From Bacillus haynesii (GTDB lineage: Bacteria; Bacillota; Bacilli; Bacillales; Bacillaceae), in the NCBI RefSeq assembly GCF_001969855.1, contig NZ_MRBL01000016.1, positions 1-64,000 of the forward strand: a stretch of DNA of 64,000 nucleotides, in the 5' to 3' direction. Shown here piece by piece: positions 34,950 through 46,673 of the stretch. The first letter of the stretch is position 1. The number at the start of each line of letters is the position of its first letter. The notes beneath the pieces are model-generated. The model was not told the origin of the DNA, searched no databases, and worked only from the letters and a program-made list of their open reading frames with translations. A program made the translations under genes and the position numbers.

Positions 34950-36769
34950 GCCAACAACAAAAGCATCACGGCTCTATACCGAAAGGAATGCATAAGACAA
35001 AGCCGAAAGAATTTAAAAAGACCCTCTTGAGATTGGCCCGCTATTTAAAACCGCGGACCTTCCAGCTGGTGCTCGTTGTCTTTGCTGCAATATTGGCGAC
35101 GTTGTTTAATGTCATCAGTCCAAAACTTCTCGGGGATGCGACCTCTTCCCTTTTTGCAAGCTTTACAGAAGGCACCGGTGTTCAATTCGGCTTTCTCGGC
35201 CGGATTACGATGATCCTGGCAGGACTGTATCTGCTTTCTGCTTTGTTTACTTTCTTGCAGCATTACCTGATGGCCGGTGTAGCCCAGAAAACGATATACG
35301 AAATGCGCCAGGAAGTGAATGAAAAGCTGACCCGGCTCCCTTTAAAGTACTATGACAAGCATTCGCACGGCGACACGCTAAGCCGCGCCGTCAATGATAT
35401 TGACAATATCAATACGTCATTGCAGCAGGCGCTGACGCAAATGATTACGTCCGTCATTACGATAGTCGGAATCATCGTCATGATGCTTTTGATCAGCCCT
35501 GTGCTGACGCTTGTCGTCTTCATCACGGTCCCGCTCAGCATGCTCGCTGTCCGATTTATCGCCTCATTTTCGCAGAAACACTTCGGCGCGCAGCAAAAAG
35601 AACTCGGCGACATCAACGGACATGTTGAAGAGATGTTTACTGGACATCAGGAAGTAAAGGCATTCGGGCATGAAGAAAAAGCGATTCAGCAATTCGATGA
35701 AGTGAATGAGCGTCTTTACCAGTCAGGCTGGAAAGCGCAGTTTATTTCCGGTCTGATGATGCCGATGATGACATTCATCGGCAACCTCGGCTATGTGTTT
35801 GTCAGCATAACCGGCGGTATTTTCGTTCTTAACGGCACCCTTTTGATCGGAGGCGTGCAGGCTTTTATCCAATACACGCAGCAATTTTCCCAGCCGCTCG
35901 TTCAAGCTGCCGGAATCGCGAATACAATCCAATCGGCAATCGCATCCGCCGAAAGGGTGTTCAGTCTTCTGGACGAAGAAGAGGAAACTGAGGAGACGCC
36001 GGCTTCGATCGATACCGGCATATTAAAAGGCGATGTATCGTTTGAACGTGTCGCCTTCGGTTATGATGAAAACGTTCCGGTCATCCGCGATTTAAGCCTC
36101 CATGCCAAAGAAGGCCAGACGATTGCGATCGTCGGACCGACTGGCGCAGGAAAAACGACGATCATCAATTTGCTGATGCGGTTTTATGAATTAAACAAAG
36201 GCAGCATCAAGGTCGGCGGCACAGAGATCAGCGAGCTGTCGCGCGAACAGGCAAGAAGCATGTTTGCGATGGTTTTGCAGGACACATGGCTGTTCAACGG
36301 CACCATCCGTGAAAACATCGCTTACGGGCGTGAAGGCGCGACAGATGAAGACATCATCAGAGCGGCAAAAGCCGCCTATGCCGACGATTTTATCCGCACC
36401 TTGCCGGACGGCTATGATACGGTACTTGGCGAAGATGCCCAAAACATCTCGCAAGGGCAACGGCAGCTCTTAACGATCGCGAGAGCCATTTTAGCCGATC
36501 CGAAGATTTTAATATTGGATGAAGCGACAAGCAGTGTCGACACCCGGACGGAAATGAATATTCAAAAAGCGATGAACAAACTGATGGCTAACCGTACGAG
36601 CTTTGTCATCGCCCACCGCCTGTCTACCATTAAAGATGCCGACCTGATTCTTGTGATGAAAAACGGAGATATTATTGAAAAAGGCAGCCATGAAGAGCTT
36701 CTCCGCGAGAACGGATTTTACGCCGATTTGTATAACAGCCAGTTCTCCCGGGAAGAAGCCGTCAGCTGA
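34946..36769 (+). CDS. yfiC: ABC exporter half-transporter with catalytic ATPase site, YfiC-like
   Basis: Partner half of 607 residues with an N-terminal basic tail, six helices (about 30-330) and an ATPase domain: Walker A GPTGAGKTT, Q-loop MVLQDTWLFNG, Walker B ILILDEATSSVD with normal Glu and AHRLST switch. Its signature is ISQGQRQ rather than LSGGQ. Combined with YfiB the pair has one consensus and one degenerate ATP site, like BmrC/BmrD and TM287/288. The expected role is export of a hydrophobic drug or lipid. Last gene of the operon. Confidence 0.85.
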   Translation: MSQQQKHHGSIPKGMHKTKPKEFKKTLLRLARYLKPRTFQLVLVVFAAILATLFNVISPKLLGDATSSLFASFTEGTGVQFGFLGRITMILAGLYLLSALFTFLQHYLMAGVAQKTIYEMRQEVNEKLTRLPLKYYDKHSHGDTLSRAVNDIDNINTSLQQALTQMITSVITIVGIIVMMLLISPVLTLVVFITVPLSMLAVRFIASFSQKHFGAQQKELGDINGHVEEMFTGHQEVKAFGHEEKAIQQFDEVNERLYQSGWKAQFISGLMMPMMTFIGNLGYVFVSITGGIFVLNGTLLIGGVQAFIQYTQQFSQPLVQAAGIANTIQSAIASAERVFSLLDEEEETEETPASIDTGILKGDVSFERVAFGYDENVPVIRDLSLHAKEGQTIAIVGPTGAGKTTIINLLMRFYELNKGSIKVGGTEISELSREQARSMFAMVLQDTWLFNGTIRENIAYGREGATDEDIIRAAKAAYADDFIRTLPDGYDTVLGEDAQNISQGQRQLLTIARAILADPKILILDEATSSVDTRTEMNIQKAMNKLMANRTSFVIAHRLSTIKDADLILVMKNGDIIEKGSHEELLRENGFYADLYNSQFSREEAVS

Positions 36770-36775
36770 AAGATT

Positions 36776-36810
36776 GAGGCCGTACCTGTTCAGGTACGGC
36801 CTCATTTTTT
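36776..36810 (+). terminator. Terminator of the marR-yfiBC-like operon
   Basis: A perfect 13-bp stem (36776-36788 with 36791-36803), 2-nt loop, then ATTTTTT. Starts 7 nt after the stop. Confidence 0.95.
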
Positions 36811-37005
36811 CCATCCATCTCTGAGCTGATGTTCCCGCTTTTTTAAGCATTCCTCGCCTTTTTTCCTTTTTTAGATCCGATACTTTCGGCCAATTGACAA
36901 TTTTTTCATGATATGTCCGTTGAATCCGTTATAAAAATAGTGATAACGTAAAGATTGAACCGGTTCATCATATATCAACGATTCATTTAAAGGAGAGAGT
37001 TGACT

Positions 37006-38220
37006 GTGGCAAATTCAAATTCACTTCAATCAAGCAAGCACTATGCCAATTGGATTCCGATGAAAGAAATCAGCTCCAGTAATGACCGGCTGTTTCCGTT
37101 CCCGATTTATAACCGGATCAGAAAGACGTCTCCTTTGCGTTACGATGATGAGCGCAAATGCTGGGATATTTTTTCTTATGAAGACGTTCAATTCGTGTTA
37201 AAAAACCCGAAGCTTTTCTCTTCAAAACGCGGCGGTAATATGGAAGGAAAAAGTATATTAACCATGGACCCGCCGAGGCACACAAAAATGAGGGCCATCA
37301 TTAATAAAGCTTTTACGCCGAAAGCGGTGAAAGAGCTTGAGCCGCATATCGAAGAAGTGACGGCTTTTTTATTTAACGAAGCGAAACAGAAAGATTTGTT
37401 TGATGTGGTGGATGACTTGGCTGCTCCTCTTCCCGTCATTATCATTGCGGAACTTTTGGGCGTTCCGTCTGAAGACCGCCTCATGTTTAAACATTATTCA
37501 GACATCCTTGTCGCAGGTGCGGAAGACCGCTCGGCTGAAGCCGCCGAACAGATGTACAAACGACGTGAAGAAGGCAATCGGTTTTTAGCGGATTATTTTA
37601 AAAACATTATCAAGCAGCGCAAAAAAGAGCCGAAAGACGACCTGATTTCGCTTTTGCTGCGGGCGGAAGTTGACGGCAAGTCGCTGACAGAAGAAGAACT
37701 GCTGCATTTTTGCATCATTCTTTTGGTCGCAGGCAACGAAACGACAACCAACCTGATTGCAAACAGCGTCCGCTATCTCACAGAAGATAAAGCCACACAG
37801 GAAGCCGTAAGACAAAATCTGTCCCTCGTTCCTGTCTTTGTTGAAGAAACACTGCGTTATTATCCGCCCGTGCAAGCGATCGGCCGCACGGCGGCTGAAG
37901 ACATTGAGATCAGAGGCGTGCGGATTGCAAAAGGTTCCACGGTGATCAACTGGGTCGCTTCAGCGAATCGTGACGAACTTAAGTTTGACGATCCTGACAG
38001 CTTTAAGCTTGATCGTAAATCAAACCCTCATATGAGCTTCGGCTTCGGCATCCATTTTTGCCTCGGCGCTCCCCTTGCCCGGCTTGAAGCGAAAGTCGCA
38101 CTCGATTACTTGCTGCGGCATGCATATATGGAAAGGGACAGCTCAGAGGAGCTTGAAGCGATTCAAAGTCCGTTTGTCTTCGGCGTCCGCCATCTCCCCG
38201 TACGCCTTTCACAAAAATAG
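37006..38220 (+). CDS. Cytochrome P450 (CYP109-like)
   Basis: Soluble bacterial P450 of about 404 residues. Visible landmarks are PPRHTKMRAIINKAFTP (C helix) near 85-101, I-helix oxygen-binding AGNETTTN near 245, the ExxR pair ETLR near 285 and the heme-ligand loop SFGFGIHFCLGAPLARLE with Cys at about 352. It resembles YjiB (CYP109B1) of B. subtilis along its length, a monooxygenase of fatty acids and terpenoids. Start is either TTG at 37000 or GTG at 37006; I prefer GTG, 8 nt after GGAGAG. It stands alone with no redox-partner gene nearby, so it must use a general ferredoxin or flavodoxin. Substrate is unknown. Confidence 0.9.
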   Translation: MANSNSLQSSKHYANWIPMKEISSSNDRLFPFPIYNRIRKTSPLRYDDERKCWDIFSYEDVQFVLKNPKLFSSKRGGNMEGKSILTMDPPRHTKMRAIINKAFTPKAVKELEPHIEEVTAFLFNEAKQKDLFDVVDDLAAPLPVIIIAELLGVPSEDRLMFKHYSDILVAGAEDRSAEAAEQMYKRREEGNRFLADYFKNIIKQRKKEPKDDLISLLLRAEVDGKSLTEEELLHFCIILLVAGNETTTNLIANSVRYLTEDKATQEAVRQNLSLVPVFVEETLRYYPPVQAIGRTAAEDIEIRGVRIAKGSTVINWVASANRDELKFDDPDSFKLDRKSNPHMSFGFGIHFCLGAPLARLEAKVALDYLLRHAYMERDSSEELEAIQSPFVFGVRHLPVRLSQK

Positions 38221-38223
38221 CAC

Positions 38224-38258
38224 GAAAAAAAGGACAGGCTGTTTCAAACCTGTCCTTT
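38224..38258. terminator. Terminator between P450 and yoxD
   Basis: AAAGGACAGG (38229-38238) pairs with CCTGTCCTTT (38249-38258). On the minus strand T7 follows, so it is a strong terminator for yoxD and a weaker one for the P450. Confidence 0.85.
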
Positions 38259-38267
38259 CCCTATTGT

Positions 38268-38984
38268 TTAAGGATTTGTAGACCACATGCCCGCTGATTT
38301 AATGAAAATGCGCGGATGCAGTTTGAGTTGGGCAACCATGTATTCCGCCAGATCTTCAGGCTGCATGACGCGTTCCGGATTGCCGTCTGTTAATTTGGAA
38401 TCGATTGCCAGATCCGTCGCAACCGTGCTTGGTGTAAGGGCGCTCACGCGGATATTGTGCTTTCTGACTTCCTGCATCAGCGATTCGGTCAGCCCGAGTA
38501 CAGCGAACTTAGACGCGCTGTAAGCGCTCGTGCCGGCTGCTCCCCTTTGGCCTGCTGTCGAAGAAATATTAATAATATCGCCGGCTTTTCTTTCGATCAT
38601 CTCAGGCAGAACGGCGCGTGTTACATTGTAAACCCCCATCAGATTAACCTGGATAATATTTTCCCACTCTTCAGGAGATTGCTCAAGAAATCCTGCAAAC
38701 CCGCCGATCCCGGCATTGTTAATGAGAATGTCGATTTGTCCAAGCTCTTCTTTTACGGATTGGACTGCACGTTCTACAGCTGTTAAATCCTTCACGTCAG
38801 CTGCGGCTACAGATACTTTTACTCCGAACGCCTTCAACTCCTCTGCCGCTTTTTCAAGATTCGCAGCTGTACGGCCGATCAGGCCGATATGTACGCCTTC
38901 TTTTGCAAGGGCAATCGCTGTTGCGCGGCCGATCCCTCTTCCCCCTCCTGTAATCAGAGCGGTTTTGTTTTGTAAAGATTGCAT
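38268..38984 (-). CDS. yoxD: Short-chain dehydrogenase/reductase, YoxD
   Basis: Rossmann-fold oxidoreductase of 238 residues, annotated in relatives as a 3-oxoacyl-ACP reductase-like enzyme. NAD(P) motif TGGGRGIG near 11-18, NNAG at about 88-91, the catalytic Ser in [11 protein letters not shown] and the Tyr-Lys pair in AYSASKFA. It matches remembered B. subtilis YoxD almost residue for residue at the C-terminus ([18 protein letters not shown]). The in vivo substrate is unknown. ATG at 38984. The gene is monocistronic. Confidence 0.92.
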   Translation of the reverse strand: MQSLQNKTALITGGGRGIGRATAIALAKEGVHIGLIGRTAANLEKAAEELKAFGVKVSVAAADVKDLTAVERAVQSVKEELGQIDILINNAGIGGFAGFLEQSPEEWENIIQVNLMGVYNVTRAVLPEMIERKAGDIINISSTAGQRGAAGTSAYSASKFAVLGLTESLMQEVRKHNIRVSALTPSTVATDLAIDSKLTDGNPERVMQPEDLAEYMVAQLKLHPRIFIKSAGMWSTNP

Positions 38985-39173
38985 TTGAAAACTTCCTTTC
39001 TCTATGTATCACACATTTTAAATTATAGGAAAATAAAATGCGCTTTTGCAAATATTACGACTTGCGAAGAATGAATGGCCGGCGCAGCCGGCACCATCCG
39101 CAAACCGTATGGATTAAATCGCCCCTCGTTGTTACAGCCAACATCGAGTATTTTCTGCTCGCATGAGGAAATG

Positions 39174-39207
39174 AAAAAAGAACCTGGAGGTTTTACCAGG
39201 TTCTTTT
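39174..39207. terminator. Bidirectional hairpin upstream of the rph promoter
   Basis: AAAAGAACCTGG (39176-39187) pairs with CCAGGTTCTTTT (39196-39207), with T6 on the minus strand. It lies immediately upstream of the rph -35 box and seems to shield rph from read-through. From 38985 to 39173 no gene or clear signal for yoxD was found. Confidence 0.7.
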
Positions 39208-39211
39208 AATA

Positions 39212-39240
39212 TTGCACAAAAACAGACCCGATGATATAAT
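39212..39240 (+). promoter_or_regulatory. Sigma-A promoter of rph
   Basis: TTGCAC (39212-39217), 17-nt spacer, consensus TATAAT (39235-39240). It gives a leader of about 100 nt. Confidence 0.8.
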
Positions 39241-39304
39241 CAGATCACGTATGTTTTATATTTAAATGTCATAGATATCCCATCTTACATTTTAAGTCTA
39301 CCAC

Positions 39305-41943
<2,639 letters not shown>

Positions 41944-42216
41944 TGCTGTCTGCTTAAGAAGTCGACGATGCATTTAAAAGAACTCTTCAGATTTGGAGAG
42001 TTATTACCTTTTTATCCATCAGGGAAAGGATTCGGGCATGATTCTTTTCAGTCGGCACATCCGCCGGTGAAACAGGTGAAATATACCTGTAATAACGGAA
42101 TGGCTTGACCGAAAGAATCATCTTTGCCCTTCCCTTCCCGCCTTTTCTCACGGCACTTCCCTGCCATTTCATAATCATCCATACGTTAACTTGAAAAGAT
42201 GAACCTGACAATTTTA
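41944..42216. other. Intergenic region between rph and the drug exporter promoter
   Basis: A weak hairpin AACTCT/AGAGTT (41981-41986 with 41997-42002), followed at 42009 by T5, may end rph. The rest contains a 74-codon minus-strand ORF without ribosome site or recognisable protein, which I do not accept as a gene. Confidence 0.35.
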
Positions 42217-42245
42217 TTGTAAATATGGGTGAAACCGAGTATACT
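42217..42245 (+). promoter_or_regulatory. Promoter of the DHA2 exporter
   Basis: TTGTAA (42217-42222), 17-nt spacer, TATACT (42240-42245). It predicts a 157-nt leader before the exporter start. Confidence 0.65.
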
Positions 42246-42330
42246 CATATAGTTGCCAATCATGAAGAAAAACGATGAACGGCGGTGGAGACACGTTATT
42301 ATATAAGATGAAAAACGAGAGAAGCAAATT

Positions 42331-42355
42331 AGGACCCCGGATATTCGGGAGTCCT
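42331..42355 (+). promoter_or_regulatory. Leader hairpin before the DHA2 exporter
   Basis: AGGAC-CCG (outer 5 and inner 3 bp) pairs with CGG-GTCCT around an ATATT loop. It has no U-run directly after it and sits about 55 nt before the start codon, so it would affect RNA stability or translation rather than termination. Confidence 0.4.
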
Positions 42356-42408
42356 ACATATCATTTGTCGTCATGTTTTTGGGTAAATTGTATTACAGGA
42401 GGTTTGAT

Positions 42409-43833
42409 ATGGAGAAAAAGTTTAATTCAAAAGCAATATTAGTCACCTTCATGATTGGTGCATTTTTTGCAATATTAAACGAAACGCTGTTGAACATAGC
42501 ATTAACAGAGCTAATGGAAGTCTTTCACGTTGATGCTCCAACTGTTCAATGGCTGGCAACCGGATTTATGCTTGTCATGGGTGTTTTAATGCCTATTTCC
42601 GCTTTACTGATTCAATGGTTCACGACAAGACAGATGTTTATCGGTGTCATGTCGACTTTTTTAGCGGGAACCGTCATCGCCGCTTGTGCAGTGAATTTTC
42701 CGATGCTCTTGACGGGGCGCATGATTCAGGCAGTCGGTACGGGACTCTTGATCCCCATTATTATGAACGCCCTCTTGCTGATTTATCGGCCTGAAGTCCG
42801 CGGGAAAATCATGGGTACGTTCGGGCTGGTCATCATGTTTGCTCCTGCGATCGGACCCACTCTTTCGGGCGTTATTGTTGACATCCTCGGCTGGCGCTGG
42901 CTGTTTATCATCGTCATTCCTTTTGCAGTATTTTCAATCCTGTTTGCGATGAAGTATTTGCAAAATGTCGGAGAAACGACGCGCCCGCGGGCTGATTTTT
43001 TATCGATCATTCTCTCAACCATCGGGATCGGCGGAATCGTATACGGATTCAGCAGTGCCGGGGAGGCTCCGGAAGGGTTTCAGTCCCCTCTGATCATCGG
43101 TGTGATCATCATCAGCCTGATCAGCATCGTGTTGTTCGTGCTTCGTCAGTTGAAGCTTGAAGAACCATTGCTGGATGTGCGTGTGTTCGCCTATAAAAAT
43201 TACACGCGCGGGGTCTGCCTTTTTGTGATTGTCATTATGGCGATGTTCGCTTCCGAAATCGTGATGCCGATGTATTTGCAAGGACCGCTTGGTTTTTCAG
43301 CAAAAGCAGCAGGTCTTTTGCTTTTGCCCGGGGCCTTGCTAAACGGCCTCATGTCACCGGCCATGGGCGCTTTATTCGATAAGTTCGGGCCGAGAAAACT
43401 CATCATTCCGGGTACGATCGTTCTCGTCGGCGTGATGTTTTTCTTCAGCAGGATCAATCCTTCGGTGCCGGTTTGGGCGTTCATTATTGTGTACATCATC
43501 TTGATGCTGTCCATCTCAGCGATCATGATGCCTGCGCAGACGAATGCATTAAACGAATTGCCGAAGCATTTATATCCTCATGGTACGGCAATTTCCAATA
43601 CACTTCAGCCTGTTGCAGGTGCACTCGGTGTTTCGGTGTTTGTCAGCATCATGAGCCAGGGCCAGAAAAGCTATCTTGCCGGGCAAGAAGCCGTAAGTCC
43701 AAAAATCGTGAATGAAGCGATGACTCACGGTGTTCACCATGCCTACTGGTTTGCTCTCGCTTTATGCTGTATCGCTTTCTTTACCGCTTTATTTATTAAA
43801 AAAGCGGTCGCGCCTGATTTTGATCAAGAATAA
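42409..43833 (+). CDS. DHA2-family drug:H+ antiporter (LmrB/YcnB-like)
   Basis: Fourteen-helix MFS exporter of 474 residues. Helix 1 has the motif FFAILNETLLNIALTELM; motif C-like GLVIMFAPAIGPTLSGVIVD lies near 150-170; GRMIQAVGTGLLIPI is in helix 4. This places it with the EmrB/LmrB group that exports lincomycin, puromycin or dyes. Start at ATG 42409 (MEKKFNSKA) with AGGAGG 7 nt upstream; a longer in-frame ATG at 42373 has no site. No repressor gene is adjacent; a long leader suggests control at RNA level. Exact drug range cannot be read. Confidence 0.87.
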   Translation: MEKKFNSKAILVTFMIGAFFAILNETLLNIALTELMEVFHVDAPTVQWLATGFMLVMGVLMPISALLIQWFTTRQMFIGVMSTFLAGTVIAACAVNFPMLLTGRMIQAVGTGLLIPIIMNALLLIYRPEVRGKIMGTFGLVIMFAPAIGPTLSGVIVDILGWRWLFIIVIPFAVFSILFAMKYLQNVGETTRPRADFLSIILSTIGIGGIVYGFSSAGEAPEGFQSPLIIGVIIISLISIVLFVLRQLKLEEPLLDVRVFAYKNYTRGVCLFVIVIMAMFASEIVMPMYLQGPLGFSAKAAGLLLLPGALLNGLMSPAMGALFDKFGPRKLIIPGTIVLVGVMFFFSRINPSVPVWAFIIVYIILMLSISAIMMPAQTNALNELPKHLYPHGTAISNTLQPVAGALGVSVFVSIMSQGQKSYLAGQEAVSPKIVNEAMTHGVHHAYWFALALCCIAFFTALFIKKAVAPDFDQE

Positions 43834-43843
43834 ACAGAAACTT

Positions 43844-43874
43844 AAAGGATGTCCTTTCTGGGGCATCCTTTTTT
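43844..43874 (+). terminator. Terminator of the DHA2 exporter
   Basis: AAAGGATG (43844-43851) pairs with CATCCTTT (43864-43871), followed by more T. Confidence 0.85.
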
Positions 43875-43930
43875 ATCGTTTTTCTGCCGATATTCTTCCG
43901 GCTCTTATTTTCAGAATTGACGAGATTTTG

Positions 43931-43939
43931 TGATATAAT
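43931..43939 (+). promoter_or_regulatory. Extended -10 promoter of yoaE
   Basis: TGATATAAT is a full extended -10 (TGnTATAAT) 40 nt before the yoaE start. A good -35 at the usual distance is absent, which is tolerable for extended -10 promoters. Confidence 0.6.
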
Positions 43940-43978
43940 GCTAGAATCATATCATTTTATCTGAAAGGAACGGATTCC

Positions 43979-46018
43979 ATGGAGTCATATGTTGATCAAA
44001 AAGACGGGATTTTCAAATCCGTATGTTCGCTCGACTGCCCGGATCAATGCGGGCTGCTCGTTCATAAAAAAGACGGAAAAATCGTTAAAATACAGGGCGA
44101 CCCGGACCATCCGGTCACACAGGGCAATATTTGCAATAAAGTCCGCAATATGACGGAGCGTATTTATGACCCAAAACGCCTGAAAACCCCGCTGAAACGG
44201 ACGGGTCCAAAAGGAGACGGGATATTTGAACCGATCAGCTGGGATGAAGCGATTGAAACGATTCGCACCCGCTGGCAGTCGCTCATTGAACAGGAAGGTC
44301 CCGAAAGCATTCTGCCCTACAGCTTTTACGGCAATATGGGAAACTTGACGGCTGAAGGAATGGACAGGCGCTTTTTCCACCGCCTCGGATCGAGCCAGCT
44401 TGACCGGGCGATTTGCACCCCTGCCGGTTCTGTCGGCTATAAATACACGATGGGCGGAAGCATCGGCACTGACCCTGAAGATACAACGGAGACAAAACTG
44501 TTTATCTTTTGGGGGATCAATGCGGTCTCAACGAACATGCATCAAATCACCATTGCTCAAAAAGCCCGGAAAAACGGTGCAAAAATCGTTGTGATCGACG
44601 TTCATAAAAATCAGACCGGCCGGATGGCGGACTGGTTTATTCCGATTCGCCCCGGCACGGACAGCGCGCTTGCGCTTGGCATTATACATGTCTTATTCGA
44701 GGAAAATTTGGCTGATGAATCATTTCTGAAAGAATTTACAGTCGGCCATGAAGAGCTGCGCCGCCATGTGCGGCAATACGACCCCGCCACAGTAGAGGCA
44801 GTCACCGGTGTATCCCGGAATGATATCATCGAGCTCGCCCGCCTGTACGGCCGCACCTCCCCTTCACTGATCCGAATCGGCAACGGTCTTCAGCATCATG
44901 ATAATGGAGGAATGATCGTTCGCACCATCGCGTGCCTGCCCGCGATCACGGGCCAATGGACGATAAAAGGAGGCGGAGCGATCAAAGGCAACACGGCATT
45001 TTTGGCCTATAATACAAAAGCTTTGCAGCGCCCCGATTTATTAAAAGGCAGAACGCCGAGAGTCATCAACATGAATCAGCTCGGCAAAGCTCTCTTAGAA
45101 ACCGAGCCTCCGATCCGTTCGCTGTTTGTGTACAGCAGCAATCCGGCCGTCGTCGCGCCGGAAGCAAACAAAGTCAGAAAAGGGCTTGAGCGCGAAGATT
45201 TATTCACGGTTGTTCACGATTTATTCCTGACGGAAACGGCACGGTATGCCGATATTGTCCTACCGGCTTCTTCCGCTTTCGAAAACACGGATTTCTATAC
45301 GTCATATTGGCACCATTATGCGCAAATTCAGCAGCCTGTTATTGAGAAATATGGTGAGAGCAAGTCAAATACAGAAGTATTTAGACTTTTGGCTGAGGCG
45401 ATGGGCTTTGATGATGAGCCGCTGAAAGATTCCGACGAAGAGATGATCAGACAGGCGCTTGACTACCCTGATAATCCGTGGCTCGATGGCATTGACTACG
45501 ATAGCCTGACTGAAAAGCATTTTGTCAAAGCAAATCGGAAAACGATTTTTCCTGATCAACTGCCAACGCCGAGCGGAAAAATTGAATTGTATTCAAAAAT
45601 GATGGAGCAGCACGGCTATCCGGGCCTGCCGACTCATACCCCGCTTGTTGAAACAGACAAGTATCCATTTTTATTTGTGCCCGGACCGAATCACAATTTT
45701 TTAAATTCGACCTTTTCAAACAATGAAAAGCATATTAAATTAGAAAAGGAGCCGAAACTTCACTTAAATATAAAGGATGCCGAAGAAAAAGGCATCGAAA
45801 ATGGAGATTTGGTGAAAGTTTGGAATGACCGCGGATCATGCATACTGCCCGCTGCCGTCGGAGAAAACGTCCTTCCGGGCGTGGCCGCAAGCCAAGGATT
45901 ATGGGCGGATGCAGAAGGAAAACATTATCTCGTCAATGCGCTGACGCCCGATCGTTTAGCTGATATGGGCGGTGGTGCAACTTTCTTTTCTGGAAGAGTT
46001 CAAATTGAAAAAATATGA
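43979..46018 (+). CDS. yoaE: Molybdopterin oxidoreductase, YoaE
   Basis: Enzyme of 679 residues of the DMSO reductase/formate dehydrogenase superfamily. One 4Fe-4S cluster is bound by C16, C20, C24 and C52 (CSLDCPDQC ... GNIC). A molybdopterin-binding fold follows with GNICNKVRNMTERIYDPKRLKTPLKR, ISWDEAIETI, and the C-terminal cap with GPNHNFLNSTFSNNE and GDLVKVWNDRG. There is no twin-arginine signal, so it is cytoplasmic. Length equals B. subtilis YoaE. No small subunit or membrane partner is adjacent; electron acceptor and substrate are unknown. ATG at 43979 with AAAGGAA. Confidence 0.9.
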   Translation: MESYVDQKDGIFKSVCSLDCPDQCGLLVHKKDGKIVKIQGDPDHPVTQGNICNKVRNMTERIYDPKRLKTPLKRTGPKGDGIFEPISWDEAIETIRTRWQSLIEQEGPESILPYSFYGNMGNLTAEGMDRRFFHRLGSSQLDRAICTPAGSVGYKYTMGGSIGTDPEDTTETKLFIFWGINAVSTNMHQITIAQKARKNGAKIVVIDVHKNQTGRMADWFIPIRPGTDSALALGIIHVLFEENLADESFLKEFTVGHEELRRHVRQYDPATVEAVTGVSRNDIIELARLYGRTSPSLIRIGNGLQHHDNGGMIVRTIACLPAITGQWTIKGGGAIKGNTAFLAYNTKALQRPDLLKGRTPRVINMNQLGKALLETEPPIRSLFVYSSNPAVVAPEANKVRKGLEREDLFTVVHDLFLTETARYADIVLPASSAFENTDFYTSYWHHYAQIQQPVIEKYGESKSNTEVFRLLAEAMGFDDEPLKDSDEEMIRQALDYPDNPWLDGIDYDSLTEKHFVKANRKTIFPDQLPTPSGKIELYSKMMEQHGYPGLPTHTPLVETDKYPFLFVPGPNHNFLNSTFSNNEKHIKLEKEPKLHLNIKDAEEKGIENGDLVKVWNDRGSCILPAAVGENVLPGVAASQGLWADAEGKHYLVNALTPDRLADMGGGATFFSGRVQIEKI

Positions 46019-46026
46019 ACGTGTAC

Positions 46027-46057
46027 AAAAGACCGGTTGTAACAAAACCGGTCTTTT
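46027..46057. terminator. Bidirectional terminator between yoaE and marR
   Basis: AAAAGACCGGTT (46027-46038) pairs with AACCGGTCTTTT (46046-46057), with T on both sides. It serves both convergent genes. Confidence 0.92.
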
Positions 46058-46058
46058 T

Positions 46059-46535
46059 TCACTTTGCCTTCTTTAAAGTTTTCGCAAAATCGGCGGCAAA
46101 CGCCGTGCTGTTTTTCAAAAACTTGATAATGGTTTGCAGCTCTTCCTCTGAATATCGACTTAAAAATCCGGCAGATTCTTGCGCCAAGTCTTGAAATAGA
46201 TAGGAGATCTTCTCCAGAGTTTCCGGGATCAGTTCGACTAAAAGACGCCTTCTGTCAGACGAGTCCCTGAGGCGTCTGACATAGCCCGCTTTCTCAAGAC
46301 GGTCGATCACTCCTGTGATCGCTCCCGTTGTCAGTCCGCTTTTTGCGGCAAGCTCCCCCGCTGTTACTTTACCTTCCCGTGAGATGATCTCAAGGCATTT
46401 ATGATCCGTTCCGTTCAGTCCGATTTTCTCGCCGATCGCCTGGTGCAGAAAAATGGTTGCGGTGCTGTGAAACCTCAACTGCTGTATCAGCTCGTTGACC
46501 AGCCCTTCTTCTTCAATATGATTTGTTCTTGACAT
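46059..46535 (-). CDS. MarR-family repressor of the Bmr3-like exporter
   Basis: Protein of 158 residues. The winged helix covers about 40-105: CLEIISREGKVTAGELAAKSGLTTGAITGVIDRLEKAGYVRR with the wing DSSDRRRLLVEL. It diverges from an MFS drug exporter over a 138-nt gap that contains a perfect 15-bp dyad. Start at ATG 46535 (MSRTNH) with AAGGGTG; a start three codons upstream is possible. Ligand-released repression of the exporter and itself is the likely circuit. Confidence 0.85.
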   Translation of the reverse strand: MSRTNHIEEEGLVNELIQQLRFHSTATIFLHQAIGEKIGLNGTDHKCLEIISREGKVTAGELAAKSGLTTGAITGVIDRLEKAGYVRRLRDSSDRRRLLVELIPETLEKISYLFQDLAQESAGFLSRYSEEELQTIIKFLKNSTAFAADFAKTLKKAK

Positions 46536-46564
46536 CGGTAACACCCTTCTATAAAATCATTATG

Positions 46565-46579
46565 TCTTAGCAGCTAAGA
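46565..46579. promoter_or_regulatory. Probable MarR operator
   Basis: TCTTAGC-A-GCTAAGA is a perfect 15-bp dyad in the shared regulatory region, 30 nt before the marR start and about 95 nt before the exporter. Confidence 0.65.
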
Positions 46580-46673
46580 TATTTATTTCCTGATATAAAT
46601 GATCATAACAGGATGAAGCGTCGATGCCAAACGCTGCTTTAGAACGAATGTATTTAAAGGAGAATAGATTGAT

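Noticed and set aside
41987-42211. 74-codon minus-strand frame behind rph
   Set aside because: No ribosome site, no family features, and it spans the probable rph end.
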